Assembly (NCBI RefSeq): GCF_954871325.1
Contig: NC_088775.1
Coordinates: 82,065,561-82,129,560 of the forward strand
DNA: 64,000 nt
Reading direction: 5' to 3'
Source: Gordionus sp. m RMFG-2023
Lineage: Eukaryota; Nematomorpha; Gordioida; Chordodea; Parachordodidae
Under the pieces are notes generated by a model that was not told where the DNA came from, did not search any database, and worked only from the letters and a program-made list of their open reading frames with translations. Shown here in pieces: positions 23,700 to 34,590 of this stretch. The stretch's first letter is position 1; each line of letters begins with the position of its first letter. Both the position numbers and the translations under genes were made by a program.

Positions 23700-26600
23700 A
23701 TTGATTTTTTATATTATGGAAAGAGAACGGAATGTGTATTCCGAAACCTTTCATTTAATCCATCTAACAGTTGCATATATTAGATTCTTTTTATTTTTTT
23801 TTTAAATAATAAATAATTATAAATCAATATACTATACTAACAAAGTAATACAATTAGCAAACATGAAGTAGATTAGAAATTAAAAAGATGGGAAACATTT
23901 TTATCAATTTAAAAAAAATTTTTTAACTGTTTTTTTTCTCTTATTAAATAAAATTTTACATGGAAAACTTTATTTTTAATTATAATAAAAAATCACCCAT
24001 AGCCAGATAAGTGTTGAACGTTGTTTTTCGAAGCTCAAATTTATACCAACACCACAAAGAACGATATAAATGATAATCCTTTAGAAAATCTATTATTAGA
24101 TGTAATAATTGATTAAGGATTAAATAAAGATTAATTAAAATGTGTAGATTTAAAAAATATCTTCATATTATTTTTTAGGAACTTTCCGAAGCTGGAACCG
24201 AACATTTATTTTTGAACGAAACGGGAACGCAAAAATGCCCGTGATCCGGGTCCTTGATCAATATAAAAGTATCATGAAAACAGAAATGCTAACTAATCAT
24301 TATTTCCATGGGGGGGGGGGGTTCAACTCCTAATCCCTTGCCCACGCTTAAATATCCAATTTGTTTAACAAAATTCGAGGGTTATGGGGGGGGGGGAAGG
24401 AGGGTTAACCTCAAATAAAATATAATATAAATCAGAATCGGCGAATCCTACCTATTTAGTATTTATTGAGAAAAATATTTTCATTTTCAAATAATTTAAT
24501 TAGATTTGTTTAGTATATCTTCTAAGCAATATAAAAATTCAATAAGATTTATCAAAATATTTGTTTTATTTCAATAAATGCAATTCCTACTTAAGTATAC
24601 TGCATATTGTTTCATATATTTATTCAAATAAATGTGTTCCAGCGAAATTATTTGAACTTCCAAACATCTTTTTATATATTTAAATTAGAGCTGTAAAGTA
24701 ACATCAATGAAATTAATTAATGGAGTGCCTTTCATTTTTTAAATTTTCCAAAATCAAGGTTATTAAATTATTTAAGCAAAGGTATATTTCGAATATTGCC
24801 ATGATAAAGTAATATTATATATATTATAGATGAGTAAAATATTTTTGGGTTATATTCCCTTAGGGTAATACATGTAATTTAATAAATTAACATTTAATAC
24901 TTAACAAATATATCTAATAGGCAAAGATTTATCTCAAGACAAATGACTAGGTACAGAGATTGATACGAGTGTAATCTTGAAAACTATTGATATGAGACAG
25001 AATAATGCGGAGATTCCAAAATTTATTGGTATAAGTTATCAAAGTGCCTATATTTAGATCATATGTTGATTTAGAATATTAATCTAAAATTTATAATGTT
25101 AAAATTATTATGACTTATATAATTAATGATATGAAGTGCCAAATTTCAAATAATTGACCATATTTTTCTTGTAAATTTAAATCATATGGATATGGTAGCT
25201 AATTTAAAAAAAATTAAAACAGGTCGTGCCAGGGCTCATTAGACGGGCCGAGGAATTTAGAACTTAACGGGCGTTTACGGAATGAGAAGACCTCTTTAAT
25301 AACTATAATGTGTTATACAATATTAATGTTGTTTTTAACCTATTTAGAAGTTTCTTCTATCTCACTTGTTGTAAACATTCTTCTGTAAAGAAAATGCAAT
25401 TTTAATTTTTAAACCCCATAATTTAAATAATTTAGATAAGAATAGAAATTTTTTTAAAAGTTTTCAAAGTTTACGAATAATCTTCTAAATAAAAAATCTT
25501 CATTTTTGATTTCTGAAGATTTACTTAAAATTAAGATTTTTATGGGAATGCCTAATCTGGATTGATCAAATTTTGCCTAAAATTATAATTCTCTTTTTCA
25601 ATAAAATCTTTTATAACATTTTGTGATTTTTATGCATAAAAATCACAAATCATTTTAAAAATTATTTTTAATTTTCTAATTGATTGAAAAAGACTAAATT
25701 TATGCATAAAATTATAAAAACTGATTACAGATTTTTACAGATAAGATTTATAAGCTTTAGCAATTTTTGATCAAAAATCTAATTTTATAAATTTTGAAAG
25801 ATATCTTTATTTAAAGAAAACAGGTAAAATAAAATAACTTTAGTTAGATTCCCAAAAAAGATGAAAAGAATTTATTTTTTTAGAAAATATTTTATAGCAT
25901 TTGAAGTATTCCAAAAAATTATTATTAATTATAATACACCATATATAGATTCAGATATTCTCGTTGAGTAATATTCACATTTTAATTACTATAGATAAAT
26001 TATAGAAAAACAATCACATGAATGCGGAAGAAAAATGGATAACTCATTTTTGATATGAAAAATATGCAATTTGATATTTTCTATTCCTCATTCAGATGCT
26101 TTAACAGTTATTGCCTCTTTTAAAATCATTCATAATATATAAAAATTATTATTTTGCTATATTAATAAACATGAGAAAATAGTACTTCACCAATAAAAAA
26201 TATTAAATTTAATATTGTCTTAAAAATCTTCGATATAACATAATAACGTTCAGTTGGGATCAGGGTGGAGACCAGATAAATAATGATTTATTAAAATTAG
26301 TTAAAATAACAGAAACATCATTTTTTTTTAAAAATTTATTTTATTTTGTATTGCCATAAAAATAATTTATCATCATAATTATAATATATTCGTGATTATG
26401 TAGTTCTCTTTGTCTTGCTATCTATTTATTAATCCACAAACAACAATACCTTAAAATAGATAGAATTATATATTATCATCATTTATAAAATAAACTTTTA
26501 AAATGTGCTTTTCTGGGTTAAATTTAATTAATATAATAAAAATGATCAATTCTAATCCTAACCCAAATCCAACAAATTTATTGAATAATAATAATATAAA

Positions 26601-27450
26601 CATATATGAGATGGATAAAATTACGTTATAAATACCAAAGAAATATTAACATCATCAAATGAACGTTAATAGATAGAAGTTGCTTGATTGCAAAAATGAC
26701 AATTCAACAACGTCATCCATTAATCATATGAAATAAGAGTCGATAGAAGAAGAAAAAATAAAATAAACCTTCCCGATCCACTTCATCAGATACTAACGAA
26801 AAAGACAAGAGAAGTGTTGATGGTAACGAAGGAAAAATTAGCCATTAAGCCGCATCAACCATCACATCAAATTACTTAATTTACAATATACTAATGTTTT
26901 TAAATTATCTAGCCAATAAAAATTGAAGTAATGTTTATGTGTTTATACGATATACATAATTATTTTTCTTGTTATATAAGCATATTTGGATAAATTATAT
27001 ATTATTATTCACTCTACTTATATATATATACTTTAACCAAATAAAATATACTAATGATATTCTTAATTATGAGTAATCCCTACAATATTTTTATTTAAAA
27101 ATAAAGAATTAAGCCTTATCATCTATTTAGAGATTCCTTTCATTATTTCAAATTATAACTAAAAATTTGCAAATATTAATTTTATAAGATAAAAAACTTC
27201 TCAAACATAATTATTTAGTAGGGGAGACCGAGGTTATGGAGAACCCTAAAAGACACACCTTAATAAAATTAAAAGTACATCATTTTTACAAAATATATCT
27301 CATTTAGTTCAGCTCTATTAGTTTTATGGTAAGTTTAAATTTCAATACACATCTAATACTTTTTTCAAAATTTTATTTATTCTGAATTTTTTTTTGGGAC
27401 GAGTGAACCCTATCCGGGAACGAACGAGCCTTTTCTCGGGGGCTATTATA
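23700..27450. other. A/T-rich spacer without a recognisable gene
   Basis: No exon-like stretch is convincing. The region holds G homopolymers of 11 at 24310-24320 and 24386-24396 and long A/T tracts. A faint coding-like remnant lies at 26560-26850 (NSNPNPNPTNLLNNNN, then RSTSSDTNEKDKRSVDGN in different frames), but it has no consistent frame. Confidence 0.5.
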
Positions 27451-27459
27451 AGCTCTGCT

Positions 27460-27837
27460 CAGTGGCGTAGCTAGGAATTTTCCTTAGAGGGGGTCCATAT
27501 ATATAAAAACCTCTTAAACGGGCCTTCGGCCGGGTTTATCCTAAAAATCATAACCATATCTTCGATAATTAATAATAAATATATTTTTTAAATGCATAAA
27601 TAATATGTTATTATAATTTAGTAGATTATTCTCAAAGACTTTATAATAATACTATCCAGAATAACTTCAATAGTAATATAATATCCTTCCACAGACATGA
27701 AAACCAGAAAAATATAAATATTAATGGTATTTATTTGATATAAAGTCACTTTTAAGTCTTTTGAACGTATAATCTAAAAAAAAATTTGCTCTGGGAGGGG
27801 TCCAAACCCGAAAACCACCCCCATAGCTACGCCACTG
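27460..27837. mobile_element. hAT-type MITE with perfect 8-bp target duplication
   Basis: The 378-bp element starts CAGTGGCGTAGCTAGG and ends ATAGCTACGCCACTG. It is flanked by exact copies of GCTCTGCT at 27452-27459 and 27838-27845. The inverted ends and 8-bp duplication place it in the hAT superfamily. The interior (gggccttcggccggg, then A/T sequence, then ggaggggtccaaaccc) has no coding capacity. The exact duplication suggests a fairly recent insertion. Confidence 0.9.
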
Positions 27838-28800
27838 GCTCTGCTTAATTTCCACATAAAAGTTATATTTTTTTTTTATTAGAACATATTTAATGATTTA
27901 AAGCATAAAAGTAATATATAAAATCATTGATAAACAAAAAAATGGGAAAATTATTCTCAATCTTTGCAAATAAAAAAAGGATTAAAATTGATACATCATC
28001 ACGATAAAATAGGATTTTATATTTAATATAAAATGATTCTTGGTTGGTAAAAATGTATATTAATCTTTATTTTTGATAAATAGTAAAGGTTTAGAAAGTT
28101 AACGTATTTAGAGTAGGGTTTGTGGAGCAATTTCTTCCTAAATTTTTTTAAAACTTTGTTATAGCTTTATAAATTAAAATATTGTGTAATTTTTTAGAAC
28201 CTCCCAGGCACATTTGCAAGCAAGTGTGTCTGGACATACCACTTATAACGTTAGTAGACTGTTTTACGTATTTTTGAAATAATTTATACTTTTCAATTTA
28301 GTTTGTAAATGGCATTGACTTATTAGCCCTAAACTGATAATTCATTCATTCATTTAAAGTGCATCAAATATTGTAACACATTGTCAGCCATTGAAATATA
28401 TTTAAATGAAATGGGAAAGTCATTATGAAAATATGTAGGACATTTAAACAAAAATGCTTTTGAAATTGACTACAGCTGATTTCATTTGCAGGTCTCTGCA
28501 TTATACTATATAGTCTCTTAAATTTTAAATATATTAAGATGATAAAACGATCATGTTTTGATTATGGAGATTATATATATTAGATAAAATTATATGACAA
28601 TGAATAAGCAAATTCCAAAAAAAAAAATATATACAACAATATGTATACGTTAATATATTGACATCAATATAGTTCCTTTTATATGATGGAATTCTTTATT
28701 AGTAATTATCGTATATAATGAAATCATAAATTAATGACATCAATATGCTTGTTTTTGTGGCATGTAAATTGTTACATCATAAAAAAATTTATTATTTAAA

Positions 28801-29025
28801 ATGGAAGGGAATAGTAATTACTATTTTAATAATTTGATAATAGATATGAAAAATGTTCATTATGTCCAGAACAATATGATAATTCAAGAAAACTCATCAA
28901 ATTCCGATTCAGAGGAGGAGGATACTAGTACACCATCCAAAAATCAAATGGATATAGACAAACCATCAAGAAGTTTTTCAGAAGGAGAGGACAATGATGA
29001 TCCTGACAACAAAATAAATACCTAG
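28801..29025 (+). CDS. Small acidic ORF in the left palindrome arm (74 aa, uncharacterised)
   Basis: The ATG at 28801 opens MEGNSNYYFNNLIIDMKNVH, followed by YVQNNMIIQE, an acidic serine stretch SSNSDSEEEDTSTPS, and a charged end EGEDNDDPDNKINT. An AATAAA overlaps the stop region (aacaaaataaatacctag). The mirror copy on the minus strand (30024-29809) keeps the first 30 residues but is frameshifted in the acidic half. No family is recognised. Either a real small gene carried by the palindrome or a chance ORF; the good first half in both arms favours former coding. Confidence 0.35.
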   Translation: MEGNSNYYFNNLIIDMKNVHYVQNNMIIQENSSNSDSEEEDTSTPSKNQMDIDKPSRSFSEGEDNDDPDNKINT

Positions 29026-29808
29026 TTTTGGACAGTTGTATTTTTAAAATATTTTATAATTTTATTCTGTTATCCTCAATTAATGTTAAATTAATAGCTT
29101 TATTTATCTTAATATTTATAGAAATTACTAATAAAATATACTTAATAATATTCTAAATTATGAATTACTAGCTAATAACCAGTCAAGAATGACAGGGTTT
29201 GAGGGGTAATTAGTTTGTGCATATGGTACTAAATATACTTTATTAATATATTTTATAAAAATATTAAAATTTAGGAGAAAAAGAGATAAATTTGTTATAA
29301 AGAATAAATATTGGATATTATTTCCAAATAACAGATAACAACTATCATAAAAGTAAGGATAAAATTCTCATAGGGGCTCAGCAATGCTGACTAACGGAGC
29401 TCTGGAACTCTTAATTGTTATATTTTCATTTTGCCCATCAAGAAAGCCGGTCATCATACTTTTCTCCCTTATTCGATGATAGATGAATCAGAAATTAAGA
29501 ATATTTTATGAGATGTGAATCACAAATTTACCTCTTTTTCTCATTAATTTTAATATTTTTATAAAATATATTAATAAAGTATATTTAGTACCATATACAC
29601 AAACTAACTAATTAACCCTCAACCCCCGTCATTCTTGACGATTTATTAGCTAGTAACTCATAATTTAAAATATTATTTATTAAGTATATTTTATTTAGTA
29701 ATTTCTATAAATATTAAGTTAAATAAAACCATTAATTTAACATTAATTAAGGATAAGAAAATAAAATTATTAAATATTTTAAAAATACAACTGTCAAAAA
29801 CTAGGTAT

Positions 29809-30024
29809 TTATTTTGTTGTCAGGATCATCATTTTCCTCCCTTTCTGAACAACTTCTTGATGTTGTGTCCATATCCATTTGATTTTTGGATCTTGTACTT
29901 GTATCCTCCTCTTCTGAATCGGAATTTGATGAATTTCTTGAATTATCATATTGTTCTGGACATAATAAACATTTTTCATATCTATTATGAAATTATTAAA
30001 ACAGTAATTTTTATTACTTTCCAT
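29809..30024 (-). pseudogene. Frameshifted mirror copy of the small acidic ORF
   Basis: It begins MESNKNYCFNNFIIDMKNVY in line with 28801-29025 and then continues out of frame (IHQIPIQKRRIQVQ) where the other arm encodes SSNSDSEEED. The two copies differ there by a one-base change in length. It lies in the right arm of the palindrome. Confidence 0.5.
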
Positions 30025-30183
30025 TTTAAATAATAAATTTTTTAAAATTTTGATGTAACAATTTACATGTCACAAAACAAGCATATTGACAATAATTTAT
30101 GATTTCGTTATATACGATGATTACAAATAAAGAATTCCATCATACATAAGGAACTATATTGATGTCAATATATTAAGGTACAT

Positions 30184-30510
30184 TAGTGATCTGCATTGGA
30201 CCTAATTTTTCAAGCCCGGTCCGGCCCGAATTTTTTTTATAATAATTTACCTGCCCGGCCCTAATTTATTTAAATATAATTTTTATAATTACCCAAAATA
30301 AAAGACATAAGTGGCGTCTAGTTTCTATAAATAAAATCAAATATTTTTATTTTATAAAAAATTCAACATAAAATTGATAAATTTAGATATATATATTAAA
30401 AAAATTTCAAGATCCAACCAGGCCCGTATTTTTTAAAAAATATTAGGCCCGGCCCAAACCCAATTTTTCTAAAATAATTAGGCCTTCGAGCCTACATTTG
30501 CAGATCTCTA
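30184..30510. mobile_element. hAT-like MITE inserted in the right palindrome arm
   Basis: The ends read TAGTGATCTGCA and, reverse-complemented, TAGAGATCTGCA. Inside are GC islands (aagcccggtccggcccg, cctgcccggccc, ggcccggcccaaaccc). Comparison with the empty site in the left arm near 28650 (gtatacgttaat) defines the insertion; flanking aggtacat and acgtagag are diverged copies of the target. It is therefore younger than the palindrome. Confidence 0.65.
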
Positions 30511-30658
30511 ACGTAGAGATTTTGTATATATATTTTTTTCTTGGAATTTGCTTATTCATTGTCATATAATTTTTATCTAAATATATATAACTCCATAATC
30601 AAAACATTATCGTTTTATCATCTTAATATATATAAAATTAAAGAGACTATATAGTGTA

Positions 30659-30850
30659 ATGCAGAGACCTACAGAGGTACCATTTTCATGGCCCGGCTTC
30701 TATTTTTTTTTAGAAATTTTCGGCCCGACCCTGATTTTTTTAAAAATATTTATATATACCCGGCTCGGAATTTTTTTAAATTATATTCGACCTGGTATAT
30801 ATGTCGTTAATTTTAAAAGAATCATAACTATCCGGGATAATCACGGGTTT
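30659..30850. mobile_element. hAT-like MITE fragment of the CAGAGACC family
   Basis: Starts gcagagacctacagagg and shows the family GC islands (atggcccggcttc, ttcggcccgaccctg, tacccggctcgg). The far end is not clear. It abuts the outer tip of the palindrome, so it may belong to the same insertion. Confidence 0.45.
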
Positions 30851-31009
30851 ATATGGATCTCTTTAAGAATTTAATTTTTTAAAGGAGAAAGAACTATACG
30901 GTATTATCACGTTTGAACCATGATATAGAAGAATCTTAATCTAAAACGCCTTTTACGCGCTATTTGCTTTATTTTTTTTAAAAATTTATTGTTATTTATT
31001 TGTTTCGAA

Positions 31010-31620
31010 AGTTTGGGGGGGGGGGGGGTATTTATGAAAATAGATTTATAGAGGGTATCAATAGAGAATCTTATCAAAAGATCTATTCAACTGGAGGTCA
31101 ATCTCTCCCCCTTAATGGGTGACTTTAGGTCTTGGGAGGTCAGGAATATTTTTATCATATCAAATAAAAGCTAATTTAAATATCTTCTGACTGAAAGTAT
31201 TCACTATTGGTCTTGATGGGTATGACTTGGTCTGGGGGGGGGGGTATATGAAGAGAGCGTATAAGATAATTTTTTTGATAAGGGTACCAAATAAAAGGTT
31301 ATAATATTTTTTTTATTGTAATAATAATTAAACTCTAAATGGGGTCTAGGTCATGGAGGGCTAGGAAATTTTTTATCAACGATATGACTATAAAATAGAA
31401 GCTAATTAAAATATTTTTCTACTAAAATAATAGTATTCATGTTTGGTCTCTTAATGGGTTGGATTAGGTCTGGAGGAGGGTAGGTTTAAAAATAATAATT
31501 TGATATGAGTATCAAATATAAGGTAATGGAAATCTCTAAAGACTATAATATAAAATAGCAGTAAATGGTCGGGTCTAAGAATTAGGTGGTCAGAATTTGT
31601 ATAAAATTTTTATAATATAT
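31010..31620. repeat. Diverged tandem repeat, period about 210-240
   Basis: Three degenerate units share an aatgggt-gacttaggtct-gggaggtcagg core, then a tatcaaataaaagctaatttaaatat block and a tattcact-ttggtct block (near 31110-31210, 31320-31450 and 31455-31600). G runs of 14 (31015-31028) and 10 (31234-31243) sit between units. The short motif gggtatcaaataaaagctaattt also occurs alone at about 36940. Confidence 0.5.
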
Positions 31621-32460
31621 TAATTGAATATGTTTATAAAATACTTAGGAAGTTCGTTATTTATCAATAAATATATTCTACATATTTATTCCTCATATTA
31701 TTAAAATTATCTTTCACATAAAAATTATAAATATTGAAATAATTTTTTTATGCGTTTATCCATAATCTCCCTTAGTTAAAATTAAGATTTAGGATATTTA
31801 TAAATTTTATGTCAAAACACAAAACTCGTTAAGAATGACTCATATTAACAAAATTTCCATCTGGATAGAAAATTTAGTAATAAAAAAGAAAAAAGAAAAA
31901 ATTTTTTAAATCTTTTTTTGGTTCCAATCCTGAACCCAAAATATTTAAATTTTAGTGTTCTTAATGTAGCGAGTTATTCTATAGCTATTTTTTTGGTATC
32001 GATAGCTATAGCATGTTACCCTTTTTATAAAAAGAGCGATAGCGATAGCTCGATACTAAAAAAATAGCAAAAATTATTATGATTAATTATAAAATCATAA
32101 TCTTTTTATTTTATTTATTTTATTTTATTTTGAAATTTAAATTTACATTTAAAAATATGCATTGTAAATAAATTTTTCAAAAAAATTAAATTTTAAATTT
32201 CGTCATGGTGCAGATCATATGGACAAAGTAATATCCCTGTAAAAAAATTATGATGATATGGAATTTCCTCTTCCTAAATTCACAAAATATTTAATCTAGA
32301 TAAAAATAATTAACACAGAGTATAATTTTGCTGTAAGATGTGGCAGAAAGTTTTATCATTAAACAAGACTAGTAACTTCAGCTTGAGAAAAATTTAAAGG
32401 TTATATATCAAACAAATTTAATATCAATGTGTAGCTCAATCTTTAAAATAAAATTAGAGC
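31621..32460. other. A/T-rich stretch without a gene
   Basis: Only a short imperfect palindrome is visible at about 31965-32070 (gagttattctatagctat...atagcgatagctcgat), probably a small MITE. No coding signal is seen. Confidence 0.4.
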
Positions 32461-32479
32461 ATCTATAATAGTTTTTGAG

Positions 32480-33480
32480 CTAGATGAGTTTATGTGAAAG
32501 TTAATTTTCTGGACGAGTCTAAACATGGTATGTTTCAATTGGCACAAGATATATATGAATAGTTCATCCATATTGTTTAAATTATTATAAGTAGCTTGGA
32601 AAAAGGCTTCAACCGTTAAGTGACCTTCAACTAGCCATAACCATTTTAAAGGCGTGGCAGTTGGGAGATTGAGAAGTGAACTGACAGAATTATGTTTTGT
32701 CGACGTTTAAGAGAAGGCCTATGTCTGGTCCATCCTTTAGCAAAATTTCTAGGGCTTTATCTATCTCTTCTAGGCTGCTGCTTTTAATCCCGTCATCTAG
32801 AGAGGAAGATCTAACAGGCAGCTGCTTTTAATTTTTTTAAACTAGATTGTCTATTTCTAGACAGAATAATATCGACCCTAGGTAATCACCCTGTTGAATT
32901 GCTTCTGAAGAAGCAAGCCTATATTCAACATATTGTAAGATGGAGGGATTCGCATAGCAGCTTATGATGTAGCTGGAGTAGCATGGGAATCTATTGGCGA
33001 AAGATTTTAGGAAGACAGATCATTTTATTGTGTTGTACGCATTGTTAAACTCAATTTAAATTAGGTGTTTATTTAGAGGATTATTTTGAAGATAAATGCG
33101 GGTTATATGAGCGGCAGACTCACAGCCACCTTTGACACCAACCCCTAGCTGAGTTGAAGTAAGAATTGTGGAGACTTTCTCATTTATTGGAGCCGAAATT
33201 AATTTTGATACTAATCTCCTAAAGAGGGTGTCTATGGCAATTGGGCGTAGATCTTTGTTGGTTTTGTTAGAGTGATTAGTTTTGCTCCAATTATAATTGG
33301 CTGGGCGAAGATAGGAACGTCACCATGTTAGATCCTGTTACAAATGAGAGTTATACTGTTGAGTTGGGTAGTTTGAGAATTTAGAAGAGGGATGGTTAGG
33401 CCTTGAAGTATATCGGTTTCATGCCCTCATAACCATGTGCAGAATCTTTTTGAAAGTTTGAGATTGCTTTTTTCACTTAC
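32480..33480 (-). mobile_element. Decayed non-LTR retrotransposon reverse transcriptase
   Basis: The minus strand gives RT blocks in order: IGAKLITL, NKDLRPIAIDTLFRRLVSKL, TQLGVGVKGGCESAAHITR, a block with PSILQYVEYRLASSEAIQQG then DYLGSILFCL, then SSLDDGIKSSSLEEIDKALE (the YLDD palm motif region) and DGPDIGLLLNVDK. The R(P)IAVG-TLRR and QLGVGV-GGCE signatures belong to a LINE RT lineage common in invertebrates, distinct from the RTE-type element at 35-41 kb. Multiple stops and frameshifts interrupt it, so it is dead. Weaker similarity may extend to about 34000. I cannot define the ends. Confidence 0.7.
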
Positions 33481-33599
33481 TCTGGGATTAATTCTATTGG
33501 ATAAGATGTGGGATTGAGACCATGTAATTCAGTTGTAGATACCTGATGTGGGGGTGCTTCATAGTTAATCGGGTATAGGTTTGAAAATTAATGGGGGCT

Positions 33600-34590
33600 A
33601 TATCTTAAAAGGATTTATGGATAACTTCAATGTGGAGGTCATGTTCATTGAAATGTTGGCTAGATCATTTAACCTTCATAATTTGTTGAGTGAGGGACAG
33701 TTTGCTTTTGTCAATTAGCACCTGAAAGGCATGGAAGCCAAATAAAAAGATTTTTCTCAGTGCTGTGGGGAGTTAAAATTGATTAGAAGGTTATTAGTTT
33801 TAATATAAGATTTAGCCGCGAGTAGCCTGGCTCCCCGGGGGATTCTTGAGATAATATGAGATTTAGGTATATTTGTAAATTAATCGGAGAAGGAGGGTAT
33901 AGGTAACTCATTGGTAGTACAGAGTGAGTCCTTAATAACAGATAAGTTATTAATTGTGGTGAGAGCTGGGATATGCGAAGGGGATGTTAAATGTAATAGA
34001 GAAAATGGAGAGGGGGGATAAGATCTGAGAAAGGTGACTGATATGATAAATGACACCAGTTACCATTTCTACCGTGCTTCCTTAGGGTCCCGTTTTTGTT
34101 GATTAAGGTATATAGCCCACAGTTTGGTCATTTTTTTCTAATTGGGATGGTGTAAAAGGGAACATTTATATTTATAGGGGGGGGGCAAGGTGGGGAAGGG
34201 AATTAAAATTTTTGTATTATTGTTTTTCTTAGTAGAGAGGGAATAAGATAAATAAATATTTTAAAAAAAATTTTAAAACGAGAGAAAAAAAAGGATTCGA
34301 AAAAAAACTTGTTGAAAATTATCGTTAATTATTTAATTTATTTTAATTAAATGGGCGTTATGTTATTTTAAAAAAATAAACACAATTAACACTGACGTGA
34401 TTGGGCCATTAATAAGTAAGAATGGTGGATAATAATATACTTGAAATGACGCAAATTTTTCGTGGAATAAAGTAACATTATCAGCGAATCAAATAAAAAG
34501 AGGCACGAAAATATCCGATATGAGAAGGGAAGTCATTTTTTGAGACTCTTTGAAAAATTGTCTATAATTATTTATTTTAATTAAGAGGAC
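33600..34590. other. Probable further LINE remnant and G-rich sequence; no gene
   Basis: Less A/T-rich than its surroundings up to about 34150, consistent with a more decayed 5' part of the 32480-33480 LINE on the minus strand. No domain is legible. A gggggggcaaggtggggaaggg stretch lies at about 34180, and A/T-rich sequence follows. Confidence 0.35.

Larger units (their letters stand above)
8590..23700. repeat. Array block 1: clustered repeats carrying the orphan gene family (copies A-G)
   Basis: About 15 kb of related units, each with a three-exon minus-strand gene or relic plus conserved flanks. ATG positions are 10297 (A), 12445 (B), 14998 (C), 17449 (D), relic E near 19.6 kb, F near 20.71 kb and 23097 (G). 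The C-D spacing (2.45 kb) and F-G spacing (about 2.4 kb) match, and sequence upstream of D (16540-16700) is nearly repeated upstream of G (22150-22310). This indicates duplication of a two-gene module of about 5.7 kb. Between units, only fragments such as ggttatgataagcttggg and the promoter block stay alike; the rest has drifted. Confidence 0.8.
28491..30675. repeat. Large inverted repeat (arms about 0.8 kb) around a 0.2-kb spacer
   Basis: The left arm, about 28491-29300, reappears reverse-complemented at about 29520-30675. The outer ends read caggtctctgcatta...atatagtctctt and its complement. The inner ends share tagtttgtg-atatggtactaaatatac. The arms look about 90-95% alike. A hAT-like MITE (30184-30510) interrupts the right arm only. 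A transcript across both arms would fold into a long hairpin. Each arm carries one copy of a small acidic ORF. It could be a foldback element, as its tips resemble the CAGAGACCTGCA ends nearby. Confidence 0.8.

Noticed and set aside
26560-26850. Possible acidic-gene relic similar to the palindrome ORF
   Set aside because: Only compositional likeness (Asn, Ser, Asp/Glu, Lys), with no consistent frame or alignable motif.
28491-30675. CRISPR-like or satellite array
   Set aside because: The repeats are one inverted pair, not regularly spaced short repeats, and the genome is animal.
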